Below, one piece after another: positions 23,027-36,269 of a DNA stretch of 64,000 nucleotides (its first letter is position 1; each line of letters opens with the position of its first letter). Below the pieces are notes generated by a model that searched no databases, was not told where the DNA came from, and saw only the letters and a list, made by a program, of their open reading frames with translations. Both the position numbers and the translations under genes were made by a program. This DNA comes from Burhinus oedicnemus (lineage: Eukaryota > Chordata > Aves > Charadriiformes > Burhinidae), in the NCBI GenBank assembly GCA_008921705.1, contig VFFE01007034.1:753250-817249 (forward strand). The letters are read 5' to 3'.

Positions 23027-24596
23027 GGTGAGCATTTATTAACAGCACAAATCAAGAAGAGAAGAGGGAAGGCGATGGCCCACAGCTATAACCTCCCAGT
23101 ACAGCATGTACTAGGAGGCCTTCACTTTCTGCCGTCATCCCTTTCCAGATAACAGCTGCAAGTGGCCTTGTCAGGCTCAGATTATGGTCCAAATGATGCT
23201 GCTTGGCAGTCATATAAATGCTTAATTGACTGCAGATATCAGCAAATTATTACAGAAGCTCAGCATGCTTGTGCTGCATGTACTCCACATCTACCTGCTG
23301 CCTGTGGGGGCAAGTGGAGATTTCAGCTTAACTTCGGCTTAGGGCAGGTACTCTGAGGCTGGTTCCCATTCATATTTTAAAGTCTGCTTCCTCCCATGTT
23401 TAACCTTCCTTAACTGAAACAGAAACAACCCAGATAAACTGTTCAGTACACAATACTTGATGGAAGAGCCAATGACCAGGGTCATGGTTACATGCCCGCT
23501 TCAATTAGACACTGGTTTGTGCTGTGCCAGAGGAATAGTCCTGCCCACACTCATCTTTGTGCCACTGTGAGAATTTATGCAGCCATGTGGAAGAAAGACT
23601 AGTGCTAGTGCCAGCACAGGAGAAGCAGAAAAAAGCAGGAGCTAAGGATGTGATGAAGTGGAGGAAGGCAGAGATACCCATTTTGGCTGCATAGATTTAT
23701 GCTGAATTAAAATGACCATTCAATAACTCGGTGAGATCTCAAAATCTGTGATTGTTGCTTTTGTTCATGAACTGCCATATTCTCAAGCTTTTTACAAATA
23801 TTTACAGCCCTTGCAATTTTCTTTTAATCTACTATCACATAATTGATTGAAGACTTCTCCCTTTTTAGCAGTGGTTGACATTTATGTTAATGTATTTAAA
23901 AGAAAGGATGCTAGAATATTTGTGTATAAATACTTGAGTACCAGAGGTGCAAAAAGAACTCTTAAAAACACAATTAAATACAATAAAGTATTTTCAGGCA
24001 AATAATACCTATTTTTCTTTTATTCTTCTGTACTTTAAAAGAGCTACAGATGAAGCGAACACAGTGAAAATTGTCTCTGAGTTTTAGCAAAGATTTCAAG
24101 GTATTGCTGTTGAACTTTACTCATTTATTTGAAAGTTGACTTGAACTTCTATACTGTCGGACTGGAAATTGGCTGAAAGACCATAAACAAAAGGGGAGTA
24201 AGAAAGACTGTATTTTTGTCACAGCTGTCATGTGAGTCATGGATTTTCATGTGCTTTCAAAGTATCCGTGACTTTTGATATTTAGGGATTTTGCATGTGG
24301 GCTGGTAAACGTGACGGTTAAAGAGCTGAACCAATTTCTCTGAAAACCTTGAGTTCTGCCAAGTTAAACCCTAGACTGCACGGGAGGCTAATAGAGAGCA
24401 GGAGCTCAGCAACAACACTGTGGTTACACAAAGGATCAGACCAGTGAATTCTCACTGAGAGCTTTAATTCCTCCAGGGATAGAGAGATTTCTCTTTCCCC
24501 ACAACATTTGCAGTTAGGCTGAATTTGCAAAGGCCAGCTCTGGCAAAACAATGACTGAAGCTTCTCACAGAAGAACATAGCACATTAATTACTGGG

Positions 24597-24651
24597 AAAA
24601 AAGAAAAAAAAAAAGGAATGAAAAAAGAAAAGAAAGAAAAAAAAAAAAAAA
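24597..24651. repeat. A-rich (GAAA/A) tract
   Basis: About 55 bases are almost entirely A with scattered G, ending in a 15-base A run. No retroposon body is evident next to it. Confidence 0.85.
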
Positions 24652-24742
24652 GATTAGTTAGTTACGAGAAAAAAGCACTTCTTCACCTGCACTGCTGCAT
24701 CTGTCACTTCTCTCTCATGACACTTCCTTAAAATTGTAACAG

Positions 24743-24970
24743 TATTGAGTCAGACCAAAGATCTGTCTGGCTCAGTACCCTGTCTCCAATGCTGGCCAAA
24801 AGCAGATGCCCAGGGAAAATTATAAGCAAAAGATACAGTGATACTTCCTTGGAACAGTCTTCCGACTTCCAGCAATGTGCAGTTTAGGGACTTTCTGGTT
24901 TTATATTTAATAGTCTTAGTAGATTTTTCTGCCATGAATTTGCCCACACACTTTTTGAAGCAGTGTAATT
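24743..24970 (+). mobile_element. Ancient amniote interspersed repeat (CR1/L3-like), decayed
   Basis: The phrase GAGTCAGACCAAAGATCTGT, then CTGGCTCAGTACCCTGTCTC, then AGCAGATGCCCAGGGAA and later CTTCCAGCAATGTGCAG and GACTTTCTGG follows, in the same order, a repeat that I know to be frequent in turtles and crocodilians (TCAGACCAATGGTCCATCTAG..., ...CCAGATGC...). Base identity is partial and there are small indels, as expected of a copy that predates birds. The exact family name is uncertain. Confidence 0.55.
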
Positions 24971-24999
24971 TTTTCTTGAAGTTACTGTCACTGAAGATT

Positions 25000-27900
25000 A
25001 ATCAGAGAATTCACTACTAAACAATGATACTAAATAAATATTCAGAAAGCACAGGCAAACTTGCCAAAGGAGTTGCCCTTGGTCCTGTGGTGAACATTCC
25101 TTAAAAAAAAAGGAATGGGGAGAAAGAAATCTTTCTGTTGCTCCATGAATTGCCTGGTCACATAACTAGTATGAAAAAGTGGTTGAGTATCTCAGGATAC
25201 ACTAGAGCTAATCATATACCACAACTTCTATATATACAAAATATACAAATGAGAAATAAAGATGGAAAAATAGTGTTTACAGTAAGAGATGCTGTTAATA
25301 GCTATTACAGCATGGAGAGAGATTTCAGACAGACAGATGATGGTTTCCTTAAAAAGCAATGATCGGTCTATTCATCCTTTTCCAACTGCACTTGTTCAAG
25401 TAGAAGATGAGTTTTGCAAAGGGACACTGAGTTTTCTTCCCTGCATATTTTTTTTTTTTTTATTCAGCCAGGGCACCCAAGGTTTAATTAATCCAGCCAA
25501 AAGCCTTAGGAGCTGTTGCTCCTCCTTTACCTTCTGTGCTATAAACAAAACAGCAGGAGCTGGAATTTACTTGATCAACCATACGTTTTTGAAAATTCCA
25601 ACTCTGAAAGGCCTTGCCATAATAAAATTCATTCATTTATCATAACATTGATAAAAAAGGCCCTGTATCTTCCTTGTAAAGCTCTCCCATTCTGTCAGAA
25701 GTGGAATCCTGTGTATATGCGTCTATACATGTGTCATGTTGTCTCTCTCGCATGCCAAGTTCCTTGGGGTAGAGATTATGTTCTCCACTAGCAAACATAT
25801 CAACTCTGATGTCAAACCAGTTAGAAACAAAATAAGATTATTTTTTTAAGGTGACATTTTATTTTCATAAACACAAATAAGGAAAAAATGATGGCAATCA
25901 AAAAATCAAGCTACAGAAAAGATTCTTATGGACATTGTGGAAAATCTGTTGTATAGGCTTTTAAAACCAGATTGGTTACACTGAGCAAAATAAAATTTTG
26001 CATTGAACCTTTGTTTTTGAAAATGCCAGGGCAATTCTGTGTCCTTGATTTGCATGCAGAATTATAGCGTTCATGCATACAAGAGAACATTTGTAAGGCG
26101 AATTATTCCAATGACATACCAAAATAAGGCACTTGGTAGGGCATTGGGTATTATGAAAAACTCAACCTCATACAACTTCCTTATTCCCTGTATCTACTAG
26201 CCACTGTGGGTACAACAAAACTCAGAAATACTCATGTGCATTGAGCCAGACCTGTGGTGTGGAAGATGTCAATTGAAATTATTGCAATTCAATAAATTCA
26301 AAGTTCACTGAAAGTGGGGTCCTACACCAACAGGTAGTGCTGCCAGCTCTGTCTTAGCTCTCTAAAGTATACTTTTCATACTAGGTTTTGGAAAGACCTA
26401 CTGTCTTGCAGATGATGTTTCCTTGAGTTCCAGAATCTCACAGGACCGAGACTGCAGTGCTGTGGCAGAGTTGGAAACTCATCATGGAGTAGTTTTGCCC
26501 AGCTTTGCTTGCTTCTGCCATTCAAAAATCATCAGTCAAAATAAACAAATATTCTTGTTTTTTAATGCTGCTTTCTGAACCTATTACTTATCTTTTGATC
26601 TGAATTACAATATATTCATTTTCTGTTCCATATACAAATCACTGAGACCCATATAGTGTCTTTAGTGCCCATATGATAGACCAAAAAACCTGCTTCCCAT
26701 TCAGCTTCTGCTTTTAAGGCTACTCTCCTTTAATGTTTTTGGGGGTTGTGTGGGGTTTTCTTTAGTTAAAGTATATATTTTCTATCTTATTTTCTATCAG
26801 CTCTTATTAGGTTAATTTTTACTTTTAATGTCATTGATCACATCCCTTGAAGAGAAAAAGAAAGATTTTTAAATTACTCCTGCTGTAGTCGCATAAACCA
26901 CGTGGCCCATGGGAATTCCACAGTGCCATCTGCTGCAAGGGACTAGAATAACCGGTAATGCAGCACATTTTTTTCCAGTTGATCTTACCTTCCTGGCTTA
27001 TTCCAAGGTCTCTTTTCCTTCTGCGCAGATCCCAGCACATTCTGTTACCATGCCAGTTTCTCTGGCTGTCTTTTGTGCTGTACTTGTGGTCATAGCATTG
27101 CACTACTTATTTCCAAACCTAATTTTACCATTCATATTATTTTTTTTTTTTGTGGGTAGGTGTGGTAGAGCCATGTTGGTTTCTGAGGCATGCTTATGTC
27201 CCCTTGCCAGATCACTGGCATCATCTTTCCTTCAAGAAGACCTCGAGAAAATTCCCTTCAGAGTCTGCCCATGATAATTGTTCATTGGCTAGAGGGTGAG
27301 GTGAGAAACTCAAACCAAACAAAGCACTGACATCCTTCCGGAGGGAGCCAGATGTGCTGTCTCTGCAGCTTCTGCTGGCCTTGCAAGCAAGAAATCAGAA
27401 GAGAGAAGTATACTACTGCTCAGTTTGAGAGCAATAGAGCAGAGCTGGCATTGACTGACAATTCCAGCACAGCCTGGCACAGCTCATTGCTTAGCAAGGA
27501 TCAAAGCAGCTAAGGTTTGCAAGAGTGATGCTTTTTCCTTTGACACTGTGAGTTGTTCCATAAAGGTTAGATTTGGAAGCCCAATGTTTAAGTGGGTTAT
27601 AAGTGGGCTGTATAGGCCTTCGGTTAACACTTTGTGACGGTCTGAATGTCAGGCTTGGTTTTTGTTTTAGGGAAACTTTAGGATGTAGTGAGACACAATA
27701 AGAAATGTTTATCAGTTAACACCATCACCAGCTGACAACATAAAGCCATATGTGGAATAAAAGTTTCATCAGTATCTCCACAGTTTTTTAGCTTTAGCAT
27801 GTGTTAGAATAAAAACAATATTAAAAAAAATGAATATTTGATAGCATTAGGCTCCACTACACTCAGGCAATTATTCTATCTTGCATAGTTCTGCTGCTGG

Positions 27901-29800
27901 GCAGACCAAGGGAGCTTAATCCTGGACCATGGAGTATGTAGCCAGAGAGGCACTTGCCTAGTATCTGCCTACGATCTAGTTAGATCATATTAAACTGAAT
28001 ACTCTTCACTGCAGCTGCCAGTAACTGTAGTCTAAAAATCCCTGTAGAATAACAAAAAGGAAAAGGAACCCAAGGGAATCGGGAAAATATTAGGCTGCAA
28101 ATCACAATATCCCTCCAAGCCAAAGTAAGGCATGTTTATTCCCCAGACCAGTTCTCACCTCAGATTTGATTGATTACTGTCACTTTCTGACTGGATTTGA
28201 GCAATAACAATGAATTATGTGTATTATAAAAATACAGAAAAGAGAATGTGGTAAGATTATCAAATTTGTATGTTTCTTTTGTGTACACTGGTCATATACA
28301 AATGTTTGAACATCAGTGTACTTTTGACAATTCCAGGCAGGAAGATCTCCTTCATTACTACAAATAGATCTGTAGCCTGTTAAACACTAGCACAGTCATT
28401 AACAAGTTAAGTTTATTCTCTGATCAGAAAATAGATCTACCTAGCCATGCCAAAGAGACATTGATATTTCTAAAATTAGGCAGGGGAGGTCAGTAATCTT
28501 TTAATAGCACAGTTAAAAATTGGCATCCTAATTAAGTTATGAATTACAAAAGGCTTTTCAAGCTGGAGCTACTTGCTCAAGTACCAAATAGATATATAAG
28601 GTGAAGTTCCTCATCGAGCCTTAATTTCTTTCTATATAAGTAATTCCCAGGAATTTTGATTAAGGATTGAACCCAGCTACATAAGTGCCTTGAGAGCTGG
28701 TTAGCTGGTTAATAGGGGATCTAAGGAAAGGGTAATAGTAAGTGTGGTTTTATTTTATTTCTGTGTGTCTGTTTTGTTAATCTTGGAGGAAGAAGAAATT
28801 AATTCTTTACTTTCATTTGGTTTTTTTGTTTGTTCCATAGAAAGGGCAGCTGGAAAACCACTGAGGAATTTCAGCAGAATTAGAATATTCCTCAAGAGGG
28901 GGGACAGGACCATGGCTGTAATGACCAAGATTTCTAAGGAATACTCGAGGTTACTGAGGAGGTAGCGAGGTGGTTCCTTGCTAAGCAGTATGGAAGCAAG
29001 TCGGGCAGTGCTGCTATTAGGAATTGCTGTGGAAGTGGGGGCCTTACCAGGGTGACTCCACAGAAGGACAGTGGCTTTAGCACCTGAGCCTTGATGGTCA
29101 CTCACAGTTTTCTAGCACACACAGAGGAAACTGGACAGTGTGACCCTGTTTACCACAGTCCTAAAATGTTTTTTAAAGATATTAAATTACAGCTTTTCTA
29201 TCCCAAAACAAAGGATCCCCTTGGAGTGCTGATGGCCCATCCCTGGAATTCATTCTAAACGACCAAAAAGACCACTCAACCTCTTCCTCTGCAGAGGAGT
29301 GCAACTTTGCATTGGGTTGGGGGCTATTTTCCCATGCAGAAACGAGCCCCTGGACTTTCTAACATAGGCTCAGTTCATATTTACCTGATCTATTAGAGGC
29401 AAAAGCAGTTCTGACAAGAACAGTAATTACAAGAATGTAATGTTCATTTCTACAGAAGGCACGATGTCTGCATGCCTGGGAAGGGCCCAAGATGCTTACA
29501 GCATTTCTATTTTCCATGCTGTGGTGAATTTGGAACCTTTACACAGCTTAAGACAGAATAAATTTCACTCCAGCACAAATCTCTTGATCATTTCTCCTTC
29601 AAATGTGGGAAAACAACACTGAGAATGTGGAAAGTGTAGAGCACATCATAAATCCATGGACACAGGAACTCAGAAAGCTGCATAAGGCACATAAGGTCTG
29701 CTATAAAGGAAGCACTGTGCTTTCATATTATTTTCTGTTTAAAATCTACATGTGTGGTTTGGGACAAAGGTCTTTCAGTGTGGGAGAAAGAAGGTTCAGT
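25000..29800. other. Intergenic sequence
   Basis: No gene is recognised. A plus-strand segment at about 28841-28961 has a strong T-rich acceptor (TTTGTTTGTTCCATAG) and a short open frame ending in LLRR, but the downstream donor is weak. I do not call it. Confidence 0.45.
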
Positions 29801-29801
29801 G

Positions 29802-29810
<9 letters not shown>

Positions 29811-29833
<23 letters not shown>
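29811..29833. repeat. Poly-T run
   Basis: A 23-base T homopolymer. It inflates phenylalanine-rich and lysine-rich spurious frames on the two strands. Confidence 0.9.
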
Positions 29834-30494
29834 CCTAAAGAGAGGTAAGTCTCTGGAGAGACAGTGGAGAGATGTGCTGCAGTCTCTAGCACACACTACT
29901 GCAGGAAAGGTGAAATTTTTGAAACCACAGAAATAATAATGAGGAGAACTCAGCACCCGGGATATAGTTCACGTCTGAATAACCAACAGGTGTTTAAGCA
30001 AAGATAAAGGTTTGCATGCTGGCTGGCTGTCATTTGGTGAGTTTCATTACAGATTTCTGATCCTAAGATTGGGCTGTCTTGAGGAAGTCTTCCTCCACCA
30101 CCTGATCCTATCACAAAGTATAGATGTTCTTTCCCTCTTTCTTCTTAGGAAGGCAGAGTGATCCCACCAGACTCACCCTGTAGCTGCTTCTATCTTAGCA
30201 GCAGTACTAGAAATGCCACCTGCATCTTCCTACTGCTGTTTTAGAAAACAGATCCCTGACACCGAAGAAGAGTTTATATATCTGTGTCACCTGGTTTCTT
30301 AGGGCATCTGACTCTCAGTTTCACAGAGCCTGGGAAACCTTCAGGTTTCCTTTTTTCCTCCGTATGCTCAACATGCCTAATCTTTTCCTTGTCATAGGTG
30401 AAATGCAGAATTTAAATCCCCAAAGTACTTTCAGTACACATAATCTAGACAGTCTAAAAACAAACTGTAGATGACTCATCTATTTAATGGAAGT

Positions 30495-30518
30495 CATCAG
30501 CATCAGCATCAGCATCAG
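30495..30518. repeat. (CATCAG)4 microsatellite
   Basis: There are four perfect copies of the hexamer CATCAG. Confidence 0.95.
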
Positions 30519-30762
30519 CTGTCACAATAAATGCTATCAACTCTATTTTTGCCCGCATATGCTCTATATTAGGGAGAGACATAGAAGCTGAATTTTGCAA
30601 TTCACATTCACTGTGCCTATCAACAGCAATAGAGTTTAGGTGGGGCTCATCTCCCTCCACTTTCAGTCTTTACACAGTAGATTTCATTCTATAGCCAAAC
30701 GAGTCATTCTGAGCTTCCTTGATAAATAGTGAAGAGCAAGTGGCACTTTTAGAGACCCATTC

Positions 30763-30834
30763 AATTGGACTAGATGATCGTTGTAGGTCCCTTCCAACTG
30801 AAATATTCCATTCCATTCCATTCCATTCCATTCT
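30763..30834 (+). mobile_element. CR1 3' end with ATTCC tail
   Basis: ATTGGACTAGATGATCGTTG, then TAGGTCCCTTCCAACTGAAAT, is the conserved CR1 3' terminus. It is followed by five ATTCC units (30805-30829) and one ATTCT. The body is missing beyond a short stretch, so this is a severely 5'-truncated insertion. The tail of ATTCC units looks like expansion of an original ATTCT-type tail. Confidence 0.85.
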
Positions 30835-32705
30835 AAACCTTGCTAAGCCAATGCCATCTTAGCTGTCCAGCTTCAGGTGGGATAGACTGTGCTCTAGGCA
30901 CCGCTAATTATACTGACTTGATCCTGTCTCTAAACGGAGCCCAGTGTGACTAGTGTGTCTTTGATACTGCAGCCAAGTACACCTGGATGAGCTCGCCCTT
31001 TCATGCTTGAAGCAAGGGAGATGTAGTTCTCACAGCGCTGCTGGCTGCAGACTCAAACAATTTCTACTCTCTTTGTTGTAAAGTTAAACGACAGGTAACC
31101 TGAGTTTCATGCATGATGAAGCTAAAGTTTTGCCCTCATTCACGCCGATGAAACCTCAGAGATGGTTCCCAACACAACCGTGGAACAATCCCTACTGGAA
31201 AAAGTAGTCATGCCGTAGAAATGCAGTGGGACAACATTGTGCTAATAGGTTTCTAACTCCATTCCTAAAAACACATGTCAGGATATATTCTCACTCACCC
31301 TGTGAAACTGTCAAAGGAGTATCAGTAAGACAGCAGTGTGGGGTGACTGAGCTGGAACATCTGAGCTCCTGCAAACCTCCACAAGGACAAACCAGACAGA
31401 AGCTCAGGTTGTTTTAGGAGCAATATGTCCTGACTTCTTTGAAAGAAATCCTAAACTTCATATTATCTGTAGCATCTTAAAATTTTTTTTTCCTAATTCA
31501 ACCTAACTTTCATTATATTATATTTTCTTCCTTTCCGTATATAAATGAACTTTTTGCTCATTCAAAGAAGTATTTTAAAAATTACATGCCTCACAAGCAA
31601 GATTTCTAAACCAACTAAATCTGTTCAGTATACGGTATACATGCTTGTTTGTAAATCTTCATTAAACTATATGGTGGAAAGGAAAAGTAAGTATTTTCTC
31701 CAAGGGAGGCTTGTTTAGGTGCAATGAATTTCAAAAGTTATTATTATTGCTTTAGGAAAAAAAGATTTTTGCTTGTGGCACAAACATGAAGAAATGTCAG
31801 AGTGCAGCTAGAATTAAAATGACATGAAAGATTAATCAAATTCTTGGAAATCACAAAGACTGTTTCACTGTTCTTTATGCAGATATTCTACAGCATTGCA
31901 AATTGCAGAGCAGTGTGGTAGCTTGTACTTGGCTACTGCTGATCCTGTGGGCAGCCATGGGAGAACAATTGCTCTTCTCTACTCCATAAACGTGGGTTTT
32001 GACAAATTGGTGGACTGTAGAAAACCCAGGTTCCCTGTTCAAAAAGGTTTGTCTGTGCTGTCTTTCATGCCTGACCATTTATGATTCAGTTACAGTCACC
32101 CCAACAGCATCTCACATTGTGAGAAGCAAAGTCTTCAGTAGGATCCGCAGAGAATCAGTGAGAAGCCCTCATGTACATGGGATTTTGATACTAGTAGTAG
32201 CCATTGTATGACCTGATCCCAGGCTCCCAGTTCCCCTGGGGTCCTTGTACAGGTGCTGCTGGAGGCAGTTATGACCCCCTTGAGTCAGCCTCAAAAGAAT
32301 CCTGTCATCCGTGTCTATACAAGTGTTCCAGGGACACAGCTAACTAAGCCAGCTCAGCTCAGTTCCTAAAACCGGATGCTAAAACTGGACTCTCCTAAAT
32401 AATTTCATTTGACTTCTCAACAAAGAGACGAATAAAAGCTGTTGCCCAGTTGTGAGGAAGGCACCAATTTTCTGGAGATCTACAAGGATCTGACTGTTCA
32501 CCATAATGCCACTTCATCTCTGTTTCAAAAGGTCTGTAGTAGAGAGTGATCAAGGATGGCAAGATCTCACCTCAAATTTCTGCGTGTCTCTGGGTTCTGA
32601 AAAAAAGCACAGTGGTGGTGCAGATAATGGGATTAAATGGATTTATTCATCCTTCCTGATATTGGACCGGAAAGCACTTGTAGAGTCATTAAGATTCACA
32701 ATTAA

Positions 32706-32723
32706 GATGATGATGATGATGAT
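32706..32723. repeat. (GAT)6 microsatellite
   Basis: Six perfect GAT units are followed by GTTCAG. Confidence 0.95.
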
Positions 32724-33605
32724 GTTCAGTTACAGGTAAAAAGCTACAGCCACAGAACAGATAATGAAAACAGTAAGAGTACTTGGGATATCAATCTCTT
32801 TCTAATATGCAATGCCTACACATAGATATTCGCCTACACATGTACAGTACCTTCTGTGACAAAGTATCTTTAATTCTGCAGAAAGTCAACATGGGAGTCT
32901 GGGTCAAACAAATGTCATGGTCTCTCACACATGCAGGATTTTCTAAATGCTAATGCAAGCTTTTATTGCATTGTGTGTAAAGAGGGAAACAGACAGCATT
33001 TTAAAAATTCTGCCTTAAAATCCAGGCAGATTCCAGCAGGCACCACAAACCTGTGCTAGCACTGCAAGCTGCAGGAGACAGGGGGTTGTATTGAAAAATT
33101 TTGTTCTACCATACCATGTAATAAACAGCTCTTTAAAAAACCTCTTCTGGTTACTGGCAGTGTAGGTAGGAGAGCTAACCTCCCACCTACTGGAACTCAC
33201 TCAAATCCATGGAAAGAATATCAGTGATTTTACCTTGCAACTGGCTTTAAAAGTGTGCATATCTCACATAAAATCAAAGAAGTTGTCTGTCTGTGAAACA
33301 AGAGTACACATATTGTCAAACTTTTCCGAATAGAGCTAGCTTATTTGCCATTGAAATCATGCCCATCAAATATCTGAAGACATTTGTTCATGTGATGAAC
33401 TTTGTTATCCCTAGAATCCATAGTTAACCCCTACTGAGAATTGCTATATTTCCTATAAATTCTCAAAAGTAAATATGTTTTTTCCTAAAACTTTTACCAG
33501 GTTATCATAGTTGACTGTCCTCTGTGGTTTTCCAAGGAATTTTTGGGATCCTGTATGGAAAACTATGGTGTGTTACATACGGAAATATGTTTGCAGTACG
33601 TACTG

Positions 33606-33636
33606 GGCTTGGAAACTTCCATGGCTTGGAAACTTC
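33606..33636. repeat. 17-bp tandem duplication
   Basis: GGCTTGGAAACTTC occurs twice (33606-33619 and 33623-33636) separated by CAT, a recent-looking local duplication. Confidence 0.9.
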
Positions 33637-33968
33637 GTGACACTGGCGGATTTATTTTATCATCAATAGAAATTTTAGATCCTTCTGAGAATCTTTCTTC
33701 AGTCTAAACCCTGAAATAAGCATGGATGTAGGCTCTTTGGATCTATAAAGAGAGTGAATTTTCAGCTCAAACAAGTGCCCAGCATTAAAATCTCCATCTT
33801 GAAAGGACAGAGTGAGTTTTAATAGGAATTTCAGTGCCAAAACATGTCAGTCAAATTATTATTGGCTCTAGCTGCACTCTCACAAGCTGTTACATTCTTT
33901 ACCTGCAGCAGAGTGGCACTCAAAAAGGTGCAAAATTCTTCTTTGCTTTTGAAAACACCAATGAAAGT

Positions 33969-34000
33969 AAAAAAAAAAAACAAAAACAAAAACAAAAAAA
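33969..34000. repeat. A-rich (CAAAAA)n tract
   Basis: An A run is followed by CAAAAA repeats and then a short C run. It could be a decayed poly-A tail, but no element body is recognised upstream. Confidence 0.8.
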
Positions 34001-34540
34001 CCCCCACCAACAAACCAAACCCTTCAAGCTAATTCACACAACTGAAAACCTCTGATCTACACACAGAAGGGTAGAACCACAAATGTCAGTAGGAACTGTC
34101 CTTTGAGAGACAGAAGTCCACAAAGCCAAAATATTAAATGATAAATGTAAAATCCATAAAAATATCTGATTCCTGACCTAAACTGAAATGGACATGAGTT
34201 CTAGCTTTATTACTCCTGTTAACACACATCCATGTGTGTGTATGTATTTACAGTATTACATCAAGTTGCGCAAGTCACAGTAGTCTCAAGCTTGCTTTTA
34301 CCCCAGGTTCCAATTTTTTAAATCACGAGTGCACATTGCAAATAAGATCAACCTCACTGAAGTATTACATGTTTCATATATTCCTAGGATGCTAATTGTC
34401 GTTAGAGAAAATGAATTACATTGAGAAGAAGGGGAAGGAGGAGAGAAAGAGAGGGAAGGGGAAATCAGAATTGCTATTTTTAGATAACAATGTTTTGAAA
34501 TGTGATCTGCCCTTTACTCTAAGATTTCCCAGCTGCCCTG

Positions 34541-34600
34541 TCTTCCCCCCCCCCATTCTTTTTTTTCTTTTTTTTCTTTTCTTTCTTTTTTTTTTTTTTT
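34541..34600. repeat. Homopyrimidine tract
   Basis: Ten C are followed by ATTC and then about 40 bases of T with scattered C. It is almost purely pyrimidine on the plus strand. Confidence 0.9.
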
Positions 34601-35939
34601 GTGAGGGAAGGGGTGAGATGGGAGGGAAAATCATACATGCACAAAATAGCTTTGTCTAGAAACTCTAAAAGTGTGTTTGGCCTTGCAGAAAAGAAGTCCT
34701 ATATGAATTTGAGGAGTGGAGGCTAGGGGGTGTTTTGTGGGGAATCACACTGCTGTGTAATTACAGATCTCGTATACATATAAACAAACTCCACCTTAAG
34801 ATCAGCAGAGAAAAGACTTGCTTACTTGTCTGATGGCCAAGAAAAATTAAACTAGCACAGGCTATAAATAGAATGAAGAAAAAAACTCAGAAAAAAAAGC
34901 CCTGATGGCTGAGAGAATATGCTTTTCTTTGCAAAAGGGTTAGAGTTCTGCTTACGAACTTTGCTAGACCTGGTGTAAGCCTCTTTTTCTTCAGACTTAA
35001 GAATGTCAAAAAGTTTCATTTCAAGACAAGGCTCAAAATGCATTTCAGGTAACATGAAATGACAACAGCAAGAAATTCCACAAACAAAAACCTGAAACCA
35101 TTCCTTGCCTGTGTCCTTTTTCTCCAGGTAAGAAAAGCACAGCCTGTTATATTTCCCAGTCTTCCATGGCTCTGGACTCAGCTCACTGTGCTGATCCATG
35201 CTTGCTGTGACAGTCTCTAAGGGGTGATCTGCCACCTGAGAACTTCCAGACACAACTACATCATCTGCTTACAGCTCTCCTGCCTCCCGACATAAGAGCT
35301 GGAGCTGGAGCCAGGCGGCAGGAAGCACCTGTAAGTATTTTACATCCACCAGGGACACCACCTCCCAACTTGCAGACTTCTCATCTGGCTGAATACAGTC
35401 AGGAACCTACCCCCTCCTTCTCAGGTAGCCAGAACCTTGGCCAGGGTGCTCATAAGCGGCTACAGCTCATGGGATGAAGGCATTTCCTCTCTGCCATAAA
35501 ATGCATCATTTACTATCACAGCCTTTTTCTCCATTGGGAACGGCTGGCAATGGATATTTGCTCCTCTCACCATTCCTCCTCTTCTCCCTCCCTTTTTCCA
35601 CCACCCCCACACATGCTAAGCCCCAGGAGGTTTCACAGGAAGGAAGGAGGAGGTTGTACGTTGTCTGAGAAGGGTTTATAAGCTGCCCTTCTGGCACAGA
35701 ACTAGAATCAGGACATTGTTTAGCTACATGTCTGAACTAGAGGAACAGACACAATGAAGCTAGATGCCATTGGGTGGTTCACAATGAGTAAATTAGTCTA
35801 CAGTACATTAACCAGCACATCACCACATCTGCAATTCTCTCTCCCTTCCTCTCTGACTTTAACTATGCCAGATAATATCCTCACAGCTACAGCGCAATGC
35901 CAAATATACTTTGGATTATTCCATGTCTCTGGAGACAGA

Positions 35940-36170
35940 GCTGGAGGCAGCGCTGAAGACAAGGCTACCTACATGGTCTGGGGTCTATCCAGGAAGTCAA
36001 GATAGTCATCTAGTCAAGAAAGGAGGAGACAGAACCAGCAAAAAGGCTACTAACAATGTAGCTCAGACCAGAGACAGGATCAGAAACAGGGCTACAACAC
36101 AGGCCTGGTGTCCATCCTGGAAATCCAGTCAGCAACTCAGGACAGCAAGAGAGAGGCACATCTGCAACAT
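35940..36170. repeat. Diverged tandem repeat, period about 127 bp
   Basis: GGCTACCTACATGGTCTGGG at 35963 and GGCTACAACACAGGCCTGGT at 36090 begin segments that stay alignable through (T/C)CATCC(A/T)GGAA and a following AGTCA/AGTCAG. The two units are about 127 bases apart and clearly diverged. A third GGCTAC occurs between them. The whole block is GC-richer than its surroundings and open in one plus frame, which I attribute to composition. Confidence 0.5.
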
Positions 36171-36269
36171 CACTCAGGCACTCTGGGGGCCCAGGACTGA
36201 GCGTAATGGAGCTCGGGGACCAATGGGCAGGGGCTGCATGGATGGAGGCCCTGGGTAACATCAGTCAGG

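Larger units (their letters stand above)
18180..24590. other. Intergenic sequence with scattered candidate exons
   Basis: Apart from the low-confidence exon candidates listed separately, I see only unique-looking non-coding sequence with a GC-richer patch around 19.95-20.1 kb. Nothing here is assigned to a known gene. Confidence 0.45.

Noticed and set aside
28841..28961. Plus-strand segment with a T-rich CATAG acceptor and short open frame
   Set aside because: The downstream donor (GAG|GTAGCG) is weak and the open frame is only about 40 codons, with no recognisable motif.
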